Assembly: GCA_963971405.1 (NCBI GenBank)
Contig: OZ020491.1
Span: 18,408,855-18,472,854, forward strand
DNA from: Psococerastis gibbosa
Lineage: Eukaryota > Arthropoda > Insecta > Psocodea > Psocidae
Direction of reading: 5' to 3'
DNA length: 64,000 bases
The position numbers were made by a program, and so were the translations under genes. Under the pieces are notes generated by a model. It did not search any database and had not been told where the DNA came from. It saw nothing but the letters and a program-made list of their open reading frames with translations. Within the stretch, counting starts at the first letter, position 1. Each line of letters begins with the position of its first letter. Positions 12,101 to 24,143 of the stretch are shown here, piece by piece.

Positions 12101-15100
12101 GTTCATGGGTAAAGTATCTGTATATGTATACAAAAAGAATTACACAAATGTCGTACAGTAGTAAATGACCTATATTGCTTCTACAATTACCGGTGAATTA
12201 AAAATTTACACTAACTTCCGGCACCACTGCTTAAATACGGCACTAGGTTATTCGACATTTATTTTTAATCATCTATAAGCTATAAAAACGCCGTACATTA
12301 ATAGTTATTCGTAATTCCTCACTTTTACCTGAGAAAATCCATGTACTGTTCCCCCAGAAACGTTTACAAATGCACATGAAAATATCCCGTAATGCTTTAC
12401 CAAGTCCCGTCTCTCCATGTAAATTCCCTATGCTGCATTTTCAAATCAGATAGAACTACTTTGCATGTGTTTGTATACACAAAACTTATGGGGGTTCCAT
12501 TCCAAATTTAATGCATTAAGGTCACAAGTGGACATTGCTTATTTATTTAGCTAAAATTGTCAATCTGTTGCACTTTTTACGAATTCACGACTCCAATGTC
12601 AAAATTTAAATTTAAATTTTCTGAATGTTAGTTAATTGTCTTCAACTACTGTAGCAACGTTAGTGGAACGGTTTTAGGATCATCATAGAACAAAATCAGA
12701 GCCATATTCATTGTTATATATATTATTAGTGCGTTTCTTGAATTTGAGAAATTTATAAAATTTTCATCTATCATACTGTCATGGACAAAGACTGATTGAT
12801 TGATTGTGTTATAAAATGGATCAACTTGAAGGTAGAAAGTTAACTTAAGAGCGTTCAGGCCACAGAATAGAGTTTCTGTGTATCTCACCAATAAGGGTCT
12901 CGTCAAGGTATACAATGCGATTTCCTTCAGACCTGGCGTTCTGGATTCCTTGTAAATACCTATAACGCCAAGAAAGCGTGCGTGGCGACTCGACCAAGAC
13001 GTTGTATTTTGTCAAACAACTTAAATCTGCACAGCATTTAAATTGTGACTTCTTTGTTTCTGCTGCACTTCTGATGCGTGTATTCATAATAGTCTCCTCA
13101 ACCTACTGGTTGTGTTTTTTATTTTAAAACTTAACCAAGAAAAACGTTTTCACAATGAGTTCTGATGCGAGTACTAATTGATTACATTGATTTCCTTGTA
13201 TTATGGAAAAGTCTTTATCTATATTTTATCTATCAGACCAAAATACTAATACTAGCAAATTGAAATCATTTCTCTCGGAACTACTTTTCATGTATGGTCA
13301 CTACAGAGTACAGATTGTTAATTTACCTGAAGTGAAGACGACTAGTGATAAATACGCGGAGGCTCTCCTTGGGCATTTGGTAACGACCATCAAGCTCTAA
13401 TATTTCTTGTCGCAGGGTGTCCAAGCTTAACAGTCAGCAATCATTCTAGGATAAATATACATAGTTATGGGGTTCCTTATCATACTTTCATCACATTCGT
13501 CGAGATCGCGTAGTATTATTGACGTCTTTTTTCCTTTATATTTTTGTTGATTTTATACCTCGACGGACTCCTAGACTCTGTTATATCATAATTGACGCAT
13601 ATCTGACAATAAATCACTGATATAACTTTCAACTTCCTTAAATAGTTCGCAAAGGTTTAAGATCATCATTCATGTCTCCTATTGAATTTGCTTGCCTTAC
13701 CAAACGGTTCATGCGGAAATGTTGCTTCAGTTGCTTCCTCTTACTAGGCCTGCTTCCTTTGGTAAGACTTAACACTCTTTTCTGTGGTCTGAATGCCCTT
13801 AACATCGATATTAACTGTCTACTTTCAAGTTGATCCATTTTATATTACAGTATAGCAAGAAGAAAATTTTATAAATTTCTCAAATTCAAGAAACGTACTA
13901 ATAATATATATAACAATAAATATTGCTTTGATTTTGTTCTATGGTGACCCTAAGACCGTTCCACTAACGGTGCTACAGTAGTTGAAGACAATTAACTAAC
14001 ATTCAGAAATTTTTTATTTTAATTTTGACATTGCAGTCGTGAATTCATAAAAAGTGCAACAGATCGACAATTTTAGCTAAATAAATAAGCAATGTCCACT
14101 TGTGACCTTAATGCATTAAATTTGGAATGGAACCCCCATAAGTTTTGTGTATACAAACACATGCAAAGTAGTTCTATCTGATTTGAAAATGCAGCATAGG
14201 GAATTTACATGGAGAGGAGGGACTTGGTGAAGCATTACGGGATATTTTCATGTGCATTTGCAAACTTTTCTGGGCAAACAGTACTTACGTACTCACCTGT
14301 ACCGCTCAGAAATGGCGGCATAGCATCAGAGTTATTTTATGATATAGTAACAGCCTTCTCAGGGTTATTCACATTGGTTTATATCACAGGTTAATTTTTC
14401 CCAATGAATTAATGTTAGAAAAGAATGTCTAAGGACGTCTATTATTAAAAAATCCCTTTCGGCTCTGGTCGATCAGGAGTAGGGAGATTCCGCAGATTCC
14501 ACAAAAAGTGGTAATCACCATTATCGTAGGTAATAATACGGACTTTCAGTCAAACTTTAATTCATTCCTCTGCAACCAATATTAACTGAGATATGAATTA
14601 TACAAGGTTTCAATCGGCCGCCATCTTGTAACAAAATAGTGGATCTAGCTGGTTAACGAACTCGATCAAGACATTTGTATGATCAATTTTTGTGCCAAGT
14701 TTCATCAAAATCGGACAATATTTACGGAAGTTAGAGTGTTTCCTAAAATCGATATACATACATTATATACATATACTGTATATGTATTAGTATTATATAT
14801 ATGTATTATTTATATTATTATATATATATACATACATATATACAGTCATGGAATAAATAATAAGAACGCGGAGCTTTTCACTATTTTCCCCGGAACTATT
14901 TAAGATAATGGCACCAAACGTGGACATGAACACCACTACCTAGAGGTACTTCATTGCTGTTACCATCAGTTATAAGCAATGCTTACATCTTTAACTATTG
15001 AAGATAGTTGAAAATGGCTGGAAAAAATAATAAGAACGCGAGATGTTTTTTGTTTATTTGGGCTATGACACGATACATTTTTCCCTATTCTGCTGTTAAT

Positions 15101-17169
15101 AAGTTAAAACCGTGTACTTCTGAAGATATTGAGCGATCACAGCATTGCACGGCCGGGGTGAGATGCGTCATCTTACTTCTTTGGAGAGAAGGGAGAAATG
15201 GCGGAAATAAGTAATTTCTTGCAAGGATAGGAAGAAATTTTTTTTCAAGCTATGAAACAAGACCCCAAGAGTGAAACGAGGGGCAGAAAATGGAAGACAT
15301 CACCGTATTATGACCAATAACTCATAAGGATTTCGAAGAAGACACTGCTTGTAAGTTCTCGCGACCTGAAAAAAAAAAAAAAAAAAAAAATGCCAAAGCG
15401 CTCCCATCAAGGAATGAAATACTAGGGGACGGTTGCTTGAAGTCTCCCTACCCAGTCGATCTCCAAGAATCGCTCCACTTTCATCTAACAAGAAAATAAA
15501 GACCGTCTTGCCTTCGTGTGTAAGAACTGTGATCGGGGGACATGACACAACGTCTTGTGAGGCGATGAAACATAAGTGATCTCTTCGGTACTTATATAAA
15601 ATGAATTTCAGAAGACCGCCCAATGCTGTTTTAAATCCCGGGTACCCGAAAAAGACCGTAAAGTTCGGTGGCAGTAATATCTTGGAGTGGGGCTGTTTCT
15701 CTTACCACGGATTGGCCCAAAACTTCGTATAGAAGATATCATGACGTAGGAGAGTTACAGAGACATACTCCAAGATGTAATGCCACCCTATGCAAACGAG
15801 AATTTGCCAGTAAAATGGGGTTTTCAGGAGGATAATGACCCCAAGAACTCCTTCAAGTAGTGGTTTGTGGACAGCAGAGTCGATGTTTTACCGCGGTCCG
15901 CGCAGTCACCCGACTTCAACCCCATCAAAAATTTGTGGAATGACCTGACGAGCCGTCTACTCAATGAAAAAATTTTGAAGAAGGGACTACTGTGACTTTA
16001 TGTGAAGAAGACACGGGAGATGATTCCCATTATTATGTCAATACCTGGTGCTGTCGATGAAAAACCGTGCAATGCTGTAATGCTGAACAATAGGCAGACA
16101 CACCCAATGTTTGTTTAATTGCAGTTCTTGCGTAATAAAGATAAAAATTGTAAAAATAGTTAAAGATGCAAGTAAGCATTGCTTATAACTGATGGTTACA
16201 GTAATGAAGTACCTCTAGGTAGTGGTGTTCACGTCCAAGTTTGGTGCCATTATCTCAAATAGTTCCAGAGAAAATAATGGAAAGCTTCGCGTTCTTATTA
16301 TTTTTTCCATGACTTTATATCTATAACATTTTGAACGGAGGGTGGTTTTAGGCTCAGGGGGTCATGTAATGAAAAGTTGTGAAGAAAATTTTCCGAAAGT
16401 CGAACATTGGTCGCCATCTCAATAGGTAGTTGAATCTCCCTAAAATAATAATATTAACTGCTTTAATATAGTTTAAATGAAAACTATATAAATTAAAAAC
16501 ATTTAAAATTACATAATAATAATTCAGTATTGGTGATAAACGCGTCGGAGTATATAGCATAGATTAACCTAAACAAAAATCTTAATAACCTGACAAAAAA
16601 TTGCTCATATTTTTATTTTATTTTATATCTATATAAACCCAAAAATTATTACTCCAATCGTCCTGGTTCGAAACGCAATAAAAAAAATTCTAGTCATCGA
16701 TGCCCGCTATTCCTGTTGTTAGTCCACGCAAAATGAGAAAAGTATGGACATGGAATGAAATTACCTTGTTGCATTGGATGCAAGTCATAACAAAAATTGT
16801 GCAAATAATATTTTTACAGTGTTGCACAGGATCAAAACATTCCATGTTCATACTTTTCTCATTTTGCGTGGACTATAACAAGTGACATGATTGTTCGCAG
16901 TACTAATGGGTGGTTCAGGGGGCTTCATACCTGGTGTTAACAAATACGAATATGGCAGCGAAGGTCAAATGACGCGGGAGGACATAGAAAGGCAATTGGA
17001 AGCCAGACGGTACAGCCCTGAGATGGAGCTCAATACAACAGCGACTGTGCCTGCAGAAATGTTCAGTCAGGACCCGGAGCAAGAGAGCGACTTCGAAGGC
17101 AGTGAAATCTGTGACTTTGTCCATTTGGAGGACGGGAGTATGACCTGTGCTGATATGATGTTGGAATGA
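9113..17169 (+). CDS. INO80E: INO80 complex subunit E (INO80E), three exons, 288 aa
   Basis: Coding exons: 9113-9371 (donor GTAAGT), 11445-11783 (acceptor TTTTAG, donor GTAAGC) and 16901-17169 (acceptor TTCGCAG, stop TGA); phases 1 and 1 join cleanly. Exon 1 carries the family core, [18 protein letters not shown] then RKAQRNF...[15 protein letters not shown], a predicted coiled coil that matches vertebrate INO80E closely, followed by an acidic [14 protein letters not shown] tract. Exon 2 is Lys/Ser-rich and basic, likely nuclear. Exon 3 has VPAEMFS plus an acidic tail, matching the vertebrate C-terminus (VPRQMFSDAG). Human INO80E is 244 residues. It is a metazoan accessory subunit of the nuclear INO80 chromatin remodeller. 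Introns hold a hAT element, a long-inverted-repeat element and a Tc1 copy; a SINE starts 17 bases after the stop. Confidence 0.88.
10145..11383. mobile_element. hAT element, 1239 bp, perfect 8-bp TSD, in INO80E intron 1
   Basis: Exact direct repeats GTTCTTAG lie at 10137-10144 and 11384-11391. The terminal inverted repeats are CAGTGGCGTAAATAAC and GTTATTTACGCTAGTG. The interior has poly-G tracts, a GCATC microsatellite near 10676-10694 and a captured non-LTR RNase H fragment on the minus strand. No transposase is seen. The right end is about 60 bases from the exon 2 acceptor. Confidence 0.82.
10610..10960 (-). pseudogene. Non-LTR retrotransposon RNase H fragment inside the hAT element
   Basis: The translation contains IKWFTDGSR followed by GVFGPG, the first catalytic-Asp strand of RNase H as found at the C-terminus of Jockey/I-type polyproteins. 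Reverse transcriptase motifs are absent. The fragment sits wholly within the hAT element, so it was captured by the element or inserted into it. Confidence 0.6.
12343..14284 (-). mobile_element. DNA transposon with about 500-bp inverted repeats, decayed DDE transposase
   Basis: 12343-12865 and 13770-14284 are long inverted repeats with a few mismatches, starting GTACTGTT and ending AACAGTAC. A fragment at 13087-12845 reads [16 protein letters not shown] then VYLDET, resembling the catalytic-Asp region of DDE_3-type (Tc1/mariner-related) transposases. A second ORF, 13838-13638, starts MDQLESRQL. The arms are so long that each includes this ORF start, intact on one side and broken after a few codons on the other. 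No clear target duplication is visible. The element is in INO80E intron 2. Confidence 0.65.
14843..16315 (+). mobile_element. Decayed Tc1-like transposon, 1473 bp, TA target duplication
   Basis: Starts CAGTCATGGAA after TA (14841-14842) and ends TTCCATGACTT before TA (16316-16317). Terminal inverted repeats of about 160 bp contain ATAATAAGAACGCG. Around 15655-15950 the plus-strand translation recalls Tc1 transposase ([14 protein letters not shown] and the SP-DFNP-I-NLW block) but is broken by several frameshifts, stops and a long poly-A run (15369-15390). Inactive; in INO80E intron 2. Confidence 0.8.
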
Positions 17170-17186
17170 TGTAGAGACCGTAATAA

Positions 17187-17380
17187 GACATGTAGAGTAG
17201 AGTAGTGGTACAGACTCAGACTTTCACCCGAAAGGTTGTTGGTTTGAGTCCTACACTTGCTACATTTTCTGGCCATGCTTCGGAGGGCATGTAAAGCAGG
17301 CGGTCCTGGGCCTTCCTAATTAAGTGTAAGTTTATAGCCCTAATACCGCTATATTGGCATAGTAATAGTACAAAAAAAGT
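17187..17380 (+). repeat. tRNA-Glu-derived SINE in the INO80E 3' region
   Basis: The head resembles tRNA-Glu (UUC): AGTAGTGGTA (A-box region), GACTTTCACCCGAAAGG (anticodon arm) and GGTTTGAGTCC (B box). The body contains ATTTTCTGGCCATGCTTCGG and the tail GGCATAGTAATAGTACAAAAAAAGT. It starts 17 bases after the INO80E stop codon and is therefore very likely part of its 3' UTR. Confidence 0.75.
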
Positions 17381-18545
17381 CAAAAGGAAGAGGCAGGTGA
17401 CTGGTAAAATTACCTCTCACGCAAACTCAGGACTGATTGATTATTGTACAAATTCTTAAAAAAATTGGGTTAAAATTTATTTACATCATAGTTGTAAATT
17501 TTATCATGAACCGTCGTGCGATAAATATTTGTCTAAAATCTATGATACATAAAATTGTCATTTCTATACTAATTAAGTACTTTTACTGTGCGCATAAGAT
17601 GTCACAGGATGCGCCCTTGTTGCACGCTCTAAACACATTCTTAGCTGACCTCCTCATTACTTGGAGGGGTTTACAACCGCACGGTCTTTCTCTGGGAACG
17701 TTAGAAGACAACCGTGGAACAAGGGCACATCCTGGGACCGTACAAAAGGTGAACGGACTATATATATTGTTTTACATATTATACTGTCTGGATGGCGTGT
17801 GACCGAAAAATATTTAGGCCTAGACCATTTATTACCTTATGGCTTATACAAGTAAGAATCTGATTCAACAGGTAATTTAGATTGTTTAGATTGAGAAGGT
17901 AATGGTTTGGTGGTACAAGTTGAAAATCGGTCATTCCAATCGAAAACCGTAGCACCCGAAATTGCAACCTTATGAAAATAAGGGTCATTGCTAGTAGTGG
18001 TTGAAAGGTCTTTTATGGGCGTAGGTCTACCTTGGTGGTCCATTTAACATTGCCCTGCCAGCAGCCTCATTGATTTTTCTGACATCATTGGTATTGCTTT
18101 CCGTGTGAACAGAAAGCTGGCATACTGATATGCGTCCTCGTTGTCAACCCTTACAAGCGAACAATAGACTAGCTGAGGCCTTGATACCATTATTATTTAT
18201 TTTTATTTATTTATTTATTATTAACTATAGGGTATAAATATGTATTGTTGTATCTATATCACTATTTTTATTTTTTAATTACTTCATTATTATAATTAAT
18301 TTTGTCAACTTGAGTTGGTAAGTACCCCGCACACCTTCAGGTTAAAGGGGCCTACAAAATAATTTGTTACGCCAATCATTTTCGAAAAATATACGAATTG
18401 TTATTATATACAAATTGTTATTATTATTGTCACAAAGTACGGGCATGGGCGTAATTTAACCACAGGTAGACCTACAAGTCCATAGTTACCCTAATTATTG
18501 TATGTCTATACTATAATGGTATTAATAAAGATGTATGTGTATTTA
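17381..18545. other. Tail-to-tail region between INO80E and PRCC
   Basis: A+T-rich sequence with no supportable gene. ORFs here are short and lack recognisable domains. Confidence 0.5.
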
Positions 18546-18660
18546 ATTTTCTTTACGTTATCCAAAGCCCGCTTTTAGCATTTCAGCCATTCGGCGCCGC
18601 GCTTGACCGTAGATGGATGCCAGTGTTTTGTCAAGATAGTGTTCCACTAGCTCAACGGGT
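18546..18660 (-). repeat. 3'-end fragment of the 38.8-42.5 kb non-LTR family
   Basis: Read on the minus strand, it ends with codons for RRRMAEMLKAGFG, close to the C-terminus of the 866-residue ORF (RLMAEMPRAGVG). The plus-strand phrase GCGCCGCGCTTGACC matches GCGCCGCGCTGACC at 38823. Only the last 40 or so codons remain, indicating a strongly 5'-truncated copy. Confidence 0.65.
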
Positions 18661-18775
18661 GCAGCCCCGAGTATAAATAAATTTTAGTGTAAATAGAAGA
18701 GGAATCAAAAAAAAAAAAATAGATAATACACAATTGCTATAGCTCTATTAATAATACCGTTCACTTACAAACAAC

Positions 18776-19852
18776 TTAAAAACCATACTTGGACTGTGTT
18801 TGTTTCTTAGTCTGCCTATTGGCCGCCCATTGATTTTGCAGCTCTTGTTCCTGCTCTTTGGCTTGAAACGCAAGATACGTAATTTGATGTTTTTTCTTCT
18901 GCTGCGATGACGGCCCCGCCTTCTTTTTATGACTCTGTCGCTGTACCTTCTCTTCCGTCAATTGCTTTATCATCCATTCCTGACTATCAGGCAAAACATC
19001 AGAGTCAGACACATCAATAAGTTGCGCTTGAAAATTGTTCCTTTTTCGCTTATTGCCACCACACAACGCGCGCATTGCTTCATCATTCAGTTCTATATCT
19101 TCCCTCGGGAGTGAAATGGTTTCCAAAGTAGGTGGATAGAATGAGCTACCACTATCCATCTTTTCTTCAATCCCCATTGACTCTTGTGGTAGAGGGAAGC
19201 TAATTGGCTCTATAGGAATTTCCGGCACAACAGCAACTGGTTCCGGTTCATGCCGTTTCTTGAGTCCTAAGAAATCAACATCATTTTCATCAACATCCTC
19301 GTCGTCGTCTTCTTCAATTTCTTCAACTAGAGGAGCTAAAGCCGGTTTCGGTAAAGGCTTAGCAATCGGTTTAGATACTGGCTTTGGAGGCGGAGGTCTT
19401 CTAACAGTATCCGGCACCAGCCTCTTTTCTTTCGCGAATGTAGCGCTATTTTTTGGGGGTGGTAAAAGGGCAAACAAGCCGCTGCCCTTTGTTGGCTGGA
19501 CTGTCCTTTTAATTGTAGGTGTAGGTAGTTCCTCATCGAATTCACTTAATGACGGCACTGCTATCCTCACAGATTTCTTTGACACGGAATGGCTAGGCTT
19601 ATTCAGCAGTAATTTTTTAGATAAATCACTATTGAAGATTACAGGTTTTGCTTTAGGGGTGGGAAGAATTGAACAGAAGCCGCTCTCAACATCTGTTTTC
19701 TCACTAGCGCCATCATCAGTGTCTTTTTCTTTATTTTTGTCATTCACTACCTCTACTACATTTCTGACAACCTGTATTTCTGCGGAAATATTTGAGGGAT
19801 CTTCTTCTTCACTGTCACTAACATCGCTTACATCGTAAGAAACCAACGCCAT
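18776..19852 (-). CDS. PRCC: PRCC homologue (proline-rich mitotic/splicing factor), single exon, 358 aa
   Basis: The C-terminal 75 or so residues match vertebrate PRCC: SQEWM, LTEEKV, QKKKHQITYLAFQAKE and the invariant end RQTKKQTQSKYGF (human RRQTQAKYGF). The N-terminus begins MALVSYDVSDVSDSEEE; the middle is Pro/Lys-rich (RRPPPPKP...) with an acidic EEDDDEDVDEND tract, low complexity as in the family. In vertebrates PRCC is nuclear, associates with pre-mRNA splicing factors and binds MAD2B. No intron interrupts the frame. Its ATG lies 8 bases after the stop codon of the LDAF1-like gene on the same strand, separated by ATGTAATT, so its 5' UTR must overlap LDAF1-like coding sequence unless both frames share one transcript. 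Confidence 0.93.
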   Translation of the reverse strand: MALVSYDVSDVSDSEEEDPSNISAEIQVVRNVVEVVNDKNKEKDTDDGASEKTDVESGFCSILPTPKAKPVIFNSDLSKKLLLNKPSHSVSKKSVRIAVPSLSEFDEELPTPTIKRTVQPTKGSGLFALLPPPKNSATFAKEKRLVPDTVRRPPPPKPVSKPIAKPLPKPALAPLVEEIEEDDDEDVDENDVDFLGLKKRHEPEPVAVVPEIPIEPISFPLPQESMGIEEKMDSGSSFYPPTLETISLPREDIELNDEAMRALCGGNKRKRNNFQAQLIDVSDSDVLPDSQEWMIKQLTEEKVQRQSHKKKAGPSSQQKKKHQITYLAFQAKEQEQELQNQWAANRQTKKQTQSKYGF

Positions 19853-19860
19853 AATTACAT

Positions 19861-22800
19861 TTAGTCTCCGTGTTGACGCACTAATTCGGGTATGGTCCCT
19901 GTATTCTGTAGATTTATATTCTCTAGGTCAATAGCTCGGCGAACCGCACCCCATACGATGTAACATCCAGTAACTAGCGCAGCAGTTAAAGACAGGCAAA
20001 GGATCAATGATATGAATATAGGAATAGCGACAACTGCTCCGAACCCCAATACGATAACTGAAAAAAAATAAATATTTTTAGAGTACGGTCCACAAACCTA
20101 GCTGGTTCAAGACTACTTAAAAATCTATAGCCTAACTTAGTTATGACCAACCGGCTCTCCGGCTCATCACAAAGGTTAAAACAACCCGCGTATCCATATA
20201 ACTGTTATATTGCCTGGCGAAGCTCAAATCGTGGCAGCAGGCAAAGAAGCAGTAGAATTTGGGACGATAGGCCGGAGGATTTAATAAATACAAAATGCCG
20301 GAGTAAAAACTGTTAAGACTATAATTATAATACAAGGAAAGGTACCAAAACCTGACAATAATATTGGCTGTAGCATCGTCACCGTCACATGAGTACGGAG
20401 TACCTACGTCCTACAGCACACATTTAGCCCTGGGCTTTACTGTTTATTTATTGAAGTCTTTTAGTTCCCGAAAAGCGAATGATTTTTTTTCAACGCTAAG
20501 GTCTTTGACTCGGCCTCTATGGACGAACATAAGCGCCAGCCGCTTTAACCCTTTTTTTCGAGCATACGGGAGCGAGTCCATGTTAATAAAGACGGTAACC
20601 ACGAAGTCACCCTTTACGGAAGCCAACCATAAAAATGTGTACATAGCCATGATGGAGTAAAGCAAAGGAAGGTATGGGCAAATTACTAAGCAGAAACAGA
20701 ACTATTGTTATCACTATGACTTATGAGACAGTGGGTGAAGAGTGAACTTAAATTACTGGCAACATTACTGACACATTACCCAAAAAGCCACTACCAAGGG
20801 AGAACTTACCATAGGCTACGCCAAAAAATCCAAATGTGACGAAAGCATAGATGGCAAATCCGATGATAGGCAGTAAACAAATACTGGATAAAACCACAAG
20901 AATAATTTTCAAAAAGGGATGGTCGGCCAAAAGAGAGATTGCGTAGTCTATAGGCTGAATAATTCCTTTAGAATCCAGATAGTTCCAAAACCGGCTGGTG
21001 ACAGCAATACCTTGGATAAATAAAATTAATTTATGACCATTTGACTATTAATTATAATAAATAAATACATTTCTGTTACATTATACAATACCGTACAAGT
21101 ACAAGGGAGTATAAAATAAAATCATCAAAATCAGGTAGTTCTGTCATTGTGCTAGTGCCTCAGTGACAGTGTAGAAAGCTTTCTCTAAGAGATGGTTTCT
21201 AAGCAATTTAGGGAAGTTAGAAGCATTTCTCACAGCTCTCAGTTCAATCGGGAGTTTGCTAAGGTAGGCGAAACCTTGTAGTATAGGATACAGCCGCTCA
21301 CACTTGGCTGTGCGTGGCGCTGGCCTTACAGAGTCTCCCCATTGCCTCGTGTTGAAGGTGTGGGTGTCCCCGTTTTGTTTAAATGTCCCCCACACCTCAG
21401 GCTTTAAGATATGTAAAATGCATCTAAATATGTACAGACTGGGGGCTGTCATGATTTTTAATAATTTAGTGACAACTGTCACGAGGTCCTAGTTTTAGCA
21501 TGTAGCGCACTCCCCTCTTTTGGAGCCTGCGTACAGCGTCCATGTTCCCTACGGAGGTCCCTCCCCACGCCAATATGCCGTAGTTTATATGGCTGGTAGG
21601 CCAGGAGAGTAACCTCCGGAGGACACACAGAGCTAAGGCGCCTGACTACAAAGAGGCCACTATTTAGTTCTTTTAATAGCTCAGCCACGTTCCAGTTTGT
21701 TCCAGTTTAAGTCCTTGTCAACTTGCATTCCTAAGAATCTGACGCTGTCGGTTGCAGTTACTGGTTGTCCTGCTATGCGTGGGTATATGTCAAGCTCAGG
21801 TTGGGAGTTAGAGAACACTGTTAGTTGCGTTTTTGTTTTGTTTAGCAAGATCCCATTTGTGGCAATCAAGCACAAGCAGCATACAATTCAAGCAGCTTAT
21901 CTAGTGATACGACATAAAAAATTACTGGTTACGTATTGAATCTCAGCGGATTTTACAAACATCTTGTCCTTAATGGTCATAAAATGTAATCGTATAAAAA
22001 CCTTTGGATATCGCAATGTTTAGGCAGCCAGAATAAATTAAAATGGCGCCCATGGGCAGCAAAGAAAGGACGGAATTGGTTAAAAACCTCCAGGTATACA
22101 ACGAGGAGTTAATACCTTAAATTACCTTTGTCTTGCATAGGAGGAGCAACGTTACTTTTTTAGGCTTATATATATATAAAGTGAAACTTCCTTTTAAGGA
22201 AGTCAAAGCGCGAATTTTTTGGAAAAAAAAAATTATATGAGTATCGTATGGATGGTAAAAAAATGTGGGATGTTCTGCAACTGGCCTTAAATACTAAAGA
22301 GCACCGTCCAATCATATAACTCGGGCGTGAGGATGGAAGTTTGGTTCATGGAGATTTACACATGGCTGAATATTCAGAATGTAGTTAATATAAATGAGTC
22401 CATCCGGCCTTCGCCTACTATTAATATTGAAGATTGTGGGGAGCCTTATCTATCGGAATTTCGTCTTGCAACGACTGATCAAGTGCATAAAATAGTTACT
22501 GGTTTGCATGGGAAAAGTGAAATCAAGCCTTCATGTGATATAATAAAGAAATGTTGGGATATCCTTGGTGAGCCAGTCACCAAGATAGTTAATACGTCAT
22601 TGAGTAATTGCGTGGTTCCCGATGAGTTGAAGATAGCTGTCATAACTCCGATTCCGAAGGTTGTGGGGTCCATCCTTATCTCTGATTTGAGACCAATAAA
22701 TGTTAAGCCTACCATGGATAAGGTATTGGAGAAATTGGCAATTGAACAGATATTGGACCATGTTAAAAATCGCAATCTATTATCTATTAATCAATCTGGA

Positions 22801-24085
22801 TTTCGTGCCAAACATTCAACCGAATCGGCTATCCAGCTAGTTGTTGAAGAATGAAGGCAGGCGGTTGGCAATGGAAAGAAAGCATTGGCAGTATTTCTGG
22901 ATCTGAAAAGGGCATTCGAAACCATCGATAGGAAACTTTTGTTTGGGAAGCTGTGGAAGTTGGGTCTTAGAGAACGTGTTTATAACTGGTTGAACAACTA
23001 TTTAAGTAATCGGAAGCAAAGGGTAAAAATAAACGGGGTCTTATCGTCGGAAATCGGCGTGGAACTGGGTGTTGGCCAAGGAACTTGTTTTGGTCCGTTG
23101 CTGTTTATCCTTCATATTAATGACCTTGGGCAAGTTGTAAGAAAGGCAAAGTTCCATAAGTTTACGGATGATACTATGTACTATGTAGTTGGAGATGATC
23201 TTGATGCCATGGTGGTTGATATGAATAATAAACTTATGAATGTTGTCAATTGGATGAAAGCGAACAAATTATGTCTTAATGTGAAGAAGAACAAAGCTAT
23301 GCTTCTGTCAAAGGATGATGTGATGCTAAACTCTAGTGTTATTGTTGAAGGTGAGAGGATTGAGGTGGTAAAGAAATTCAAATACCTTGGTGTATCCCTT
23401 GACTGTCGTCTGAATTTTAAAGCGCACTTTGACAATGCCTTACTCATGATTACGAAAAAAATGTTTCTACCTAAGCGACTACGTTTTGTGTTAAATAGGA
23501 ATAGTAAGAAAATGGTGTTTGATGCCTTGGTGAAACCTCATGTTAACTATTGCAGTACTTTGTTCAATTATGCCTCCTCTGAGTCAATAAGAAATATTCA
23601 AGTGGCAATTAATGTGGGGCTTAGAAATATACTAAATGTTCCATTGTAACGGGCGTCAGTTGATTGGATGCTTCGTGAACTCGCAATGTTTACCGTACGG
23701 GAACAAGTTTTTATTGATACGATGGTTTTCAATTTTAAAATTATGAACCAGTTACTACCCGAGTACCTACGCTCAAGAATAACTACATTTGGTGAAATTC
23801 ACACTTATTCTACTAGAAATGTTGACGATGGTATGTTGGTGCTACAGAGGTCGGAGTTTTTAAGGAAGAGCATATTCCAAGACGGTCTATCCAAATATAA
23901 TTCTCTTCGAAGGGATATCAAATCGGCTTCATCCGTATTGAAATTTTAAAAAAAAAAACAGTTACAAGAGGATGTGCGAAGTGGAATATTCGAGAAGTGG
24001 ATGACTTGATAGTGGAAGTGGATGTTTTTTATTGGCATCCGTGTTATTTCTGCACACACTACTACTACTACTACTACTAGGCTAC

Positions 24086-24143
<58 letters not shown>

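Noticed and set aside
15008-15214. 68-codon plus ORF starting [10 protein letters not shown].
   Set aside because: Lies in the terminal-repeat region of the decayed Tc1 element; no domain and out of frame with the transposase remains.
17187-17260. Functional tRNA-Glu genes at the SINE heads.
   Set aside because: The heads cannot form a full cloverleaf: the acceptor stem does not pair and the sequence continues into a SINE body.
19260-19838. 192-codon plus-strand ORF opposite PRCC.
   Set aside because: Ser-rich shadow of the acidic and Pro-rich PRCC frame. The minus frame has clear homology to the PRCC C-terminus.
20444-20665. 73-codon ORF in the last LDAF1-like intron, considered as an extra exon.
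   Set aside because: No flanking splice sites in the right phase, and the neighbouring exons join cleanly without it.
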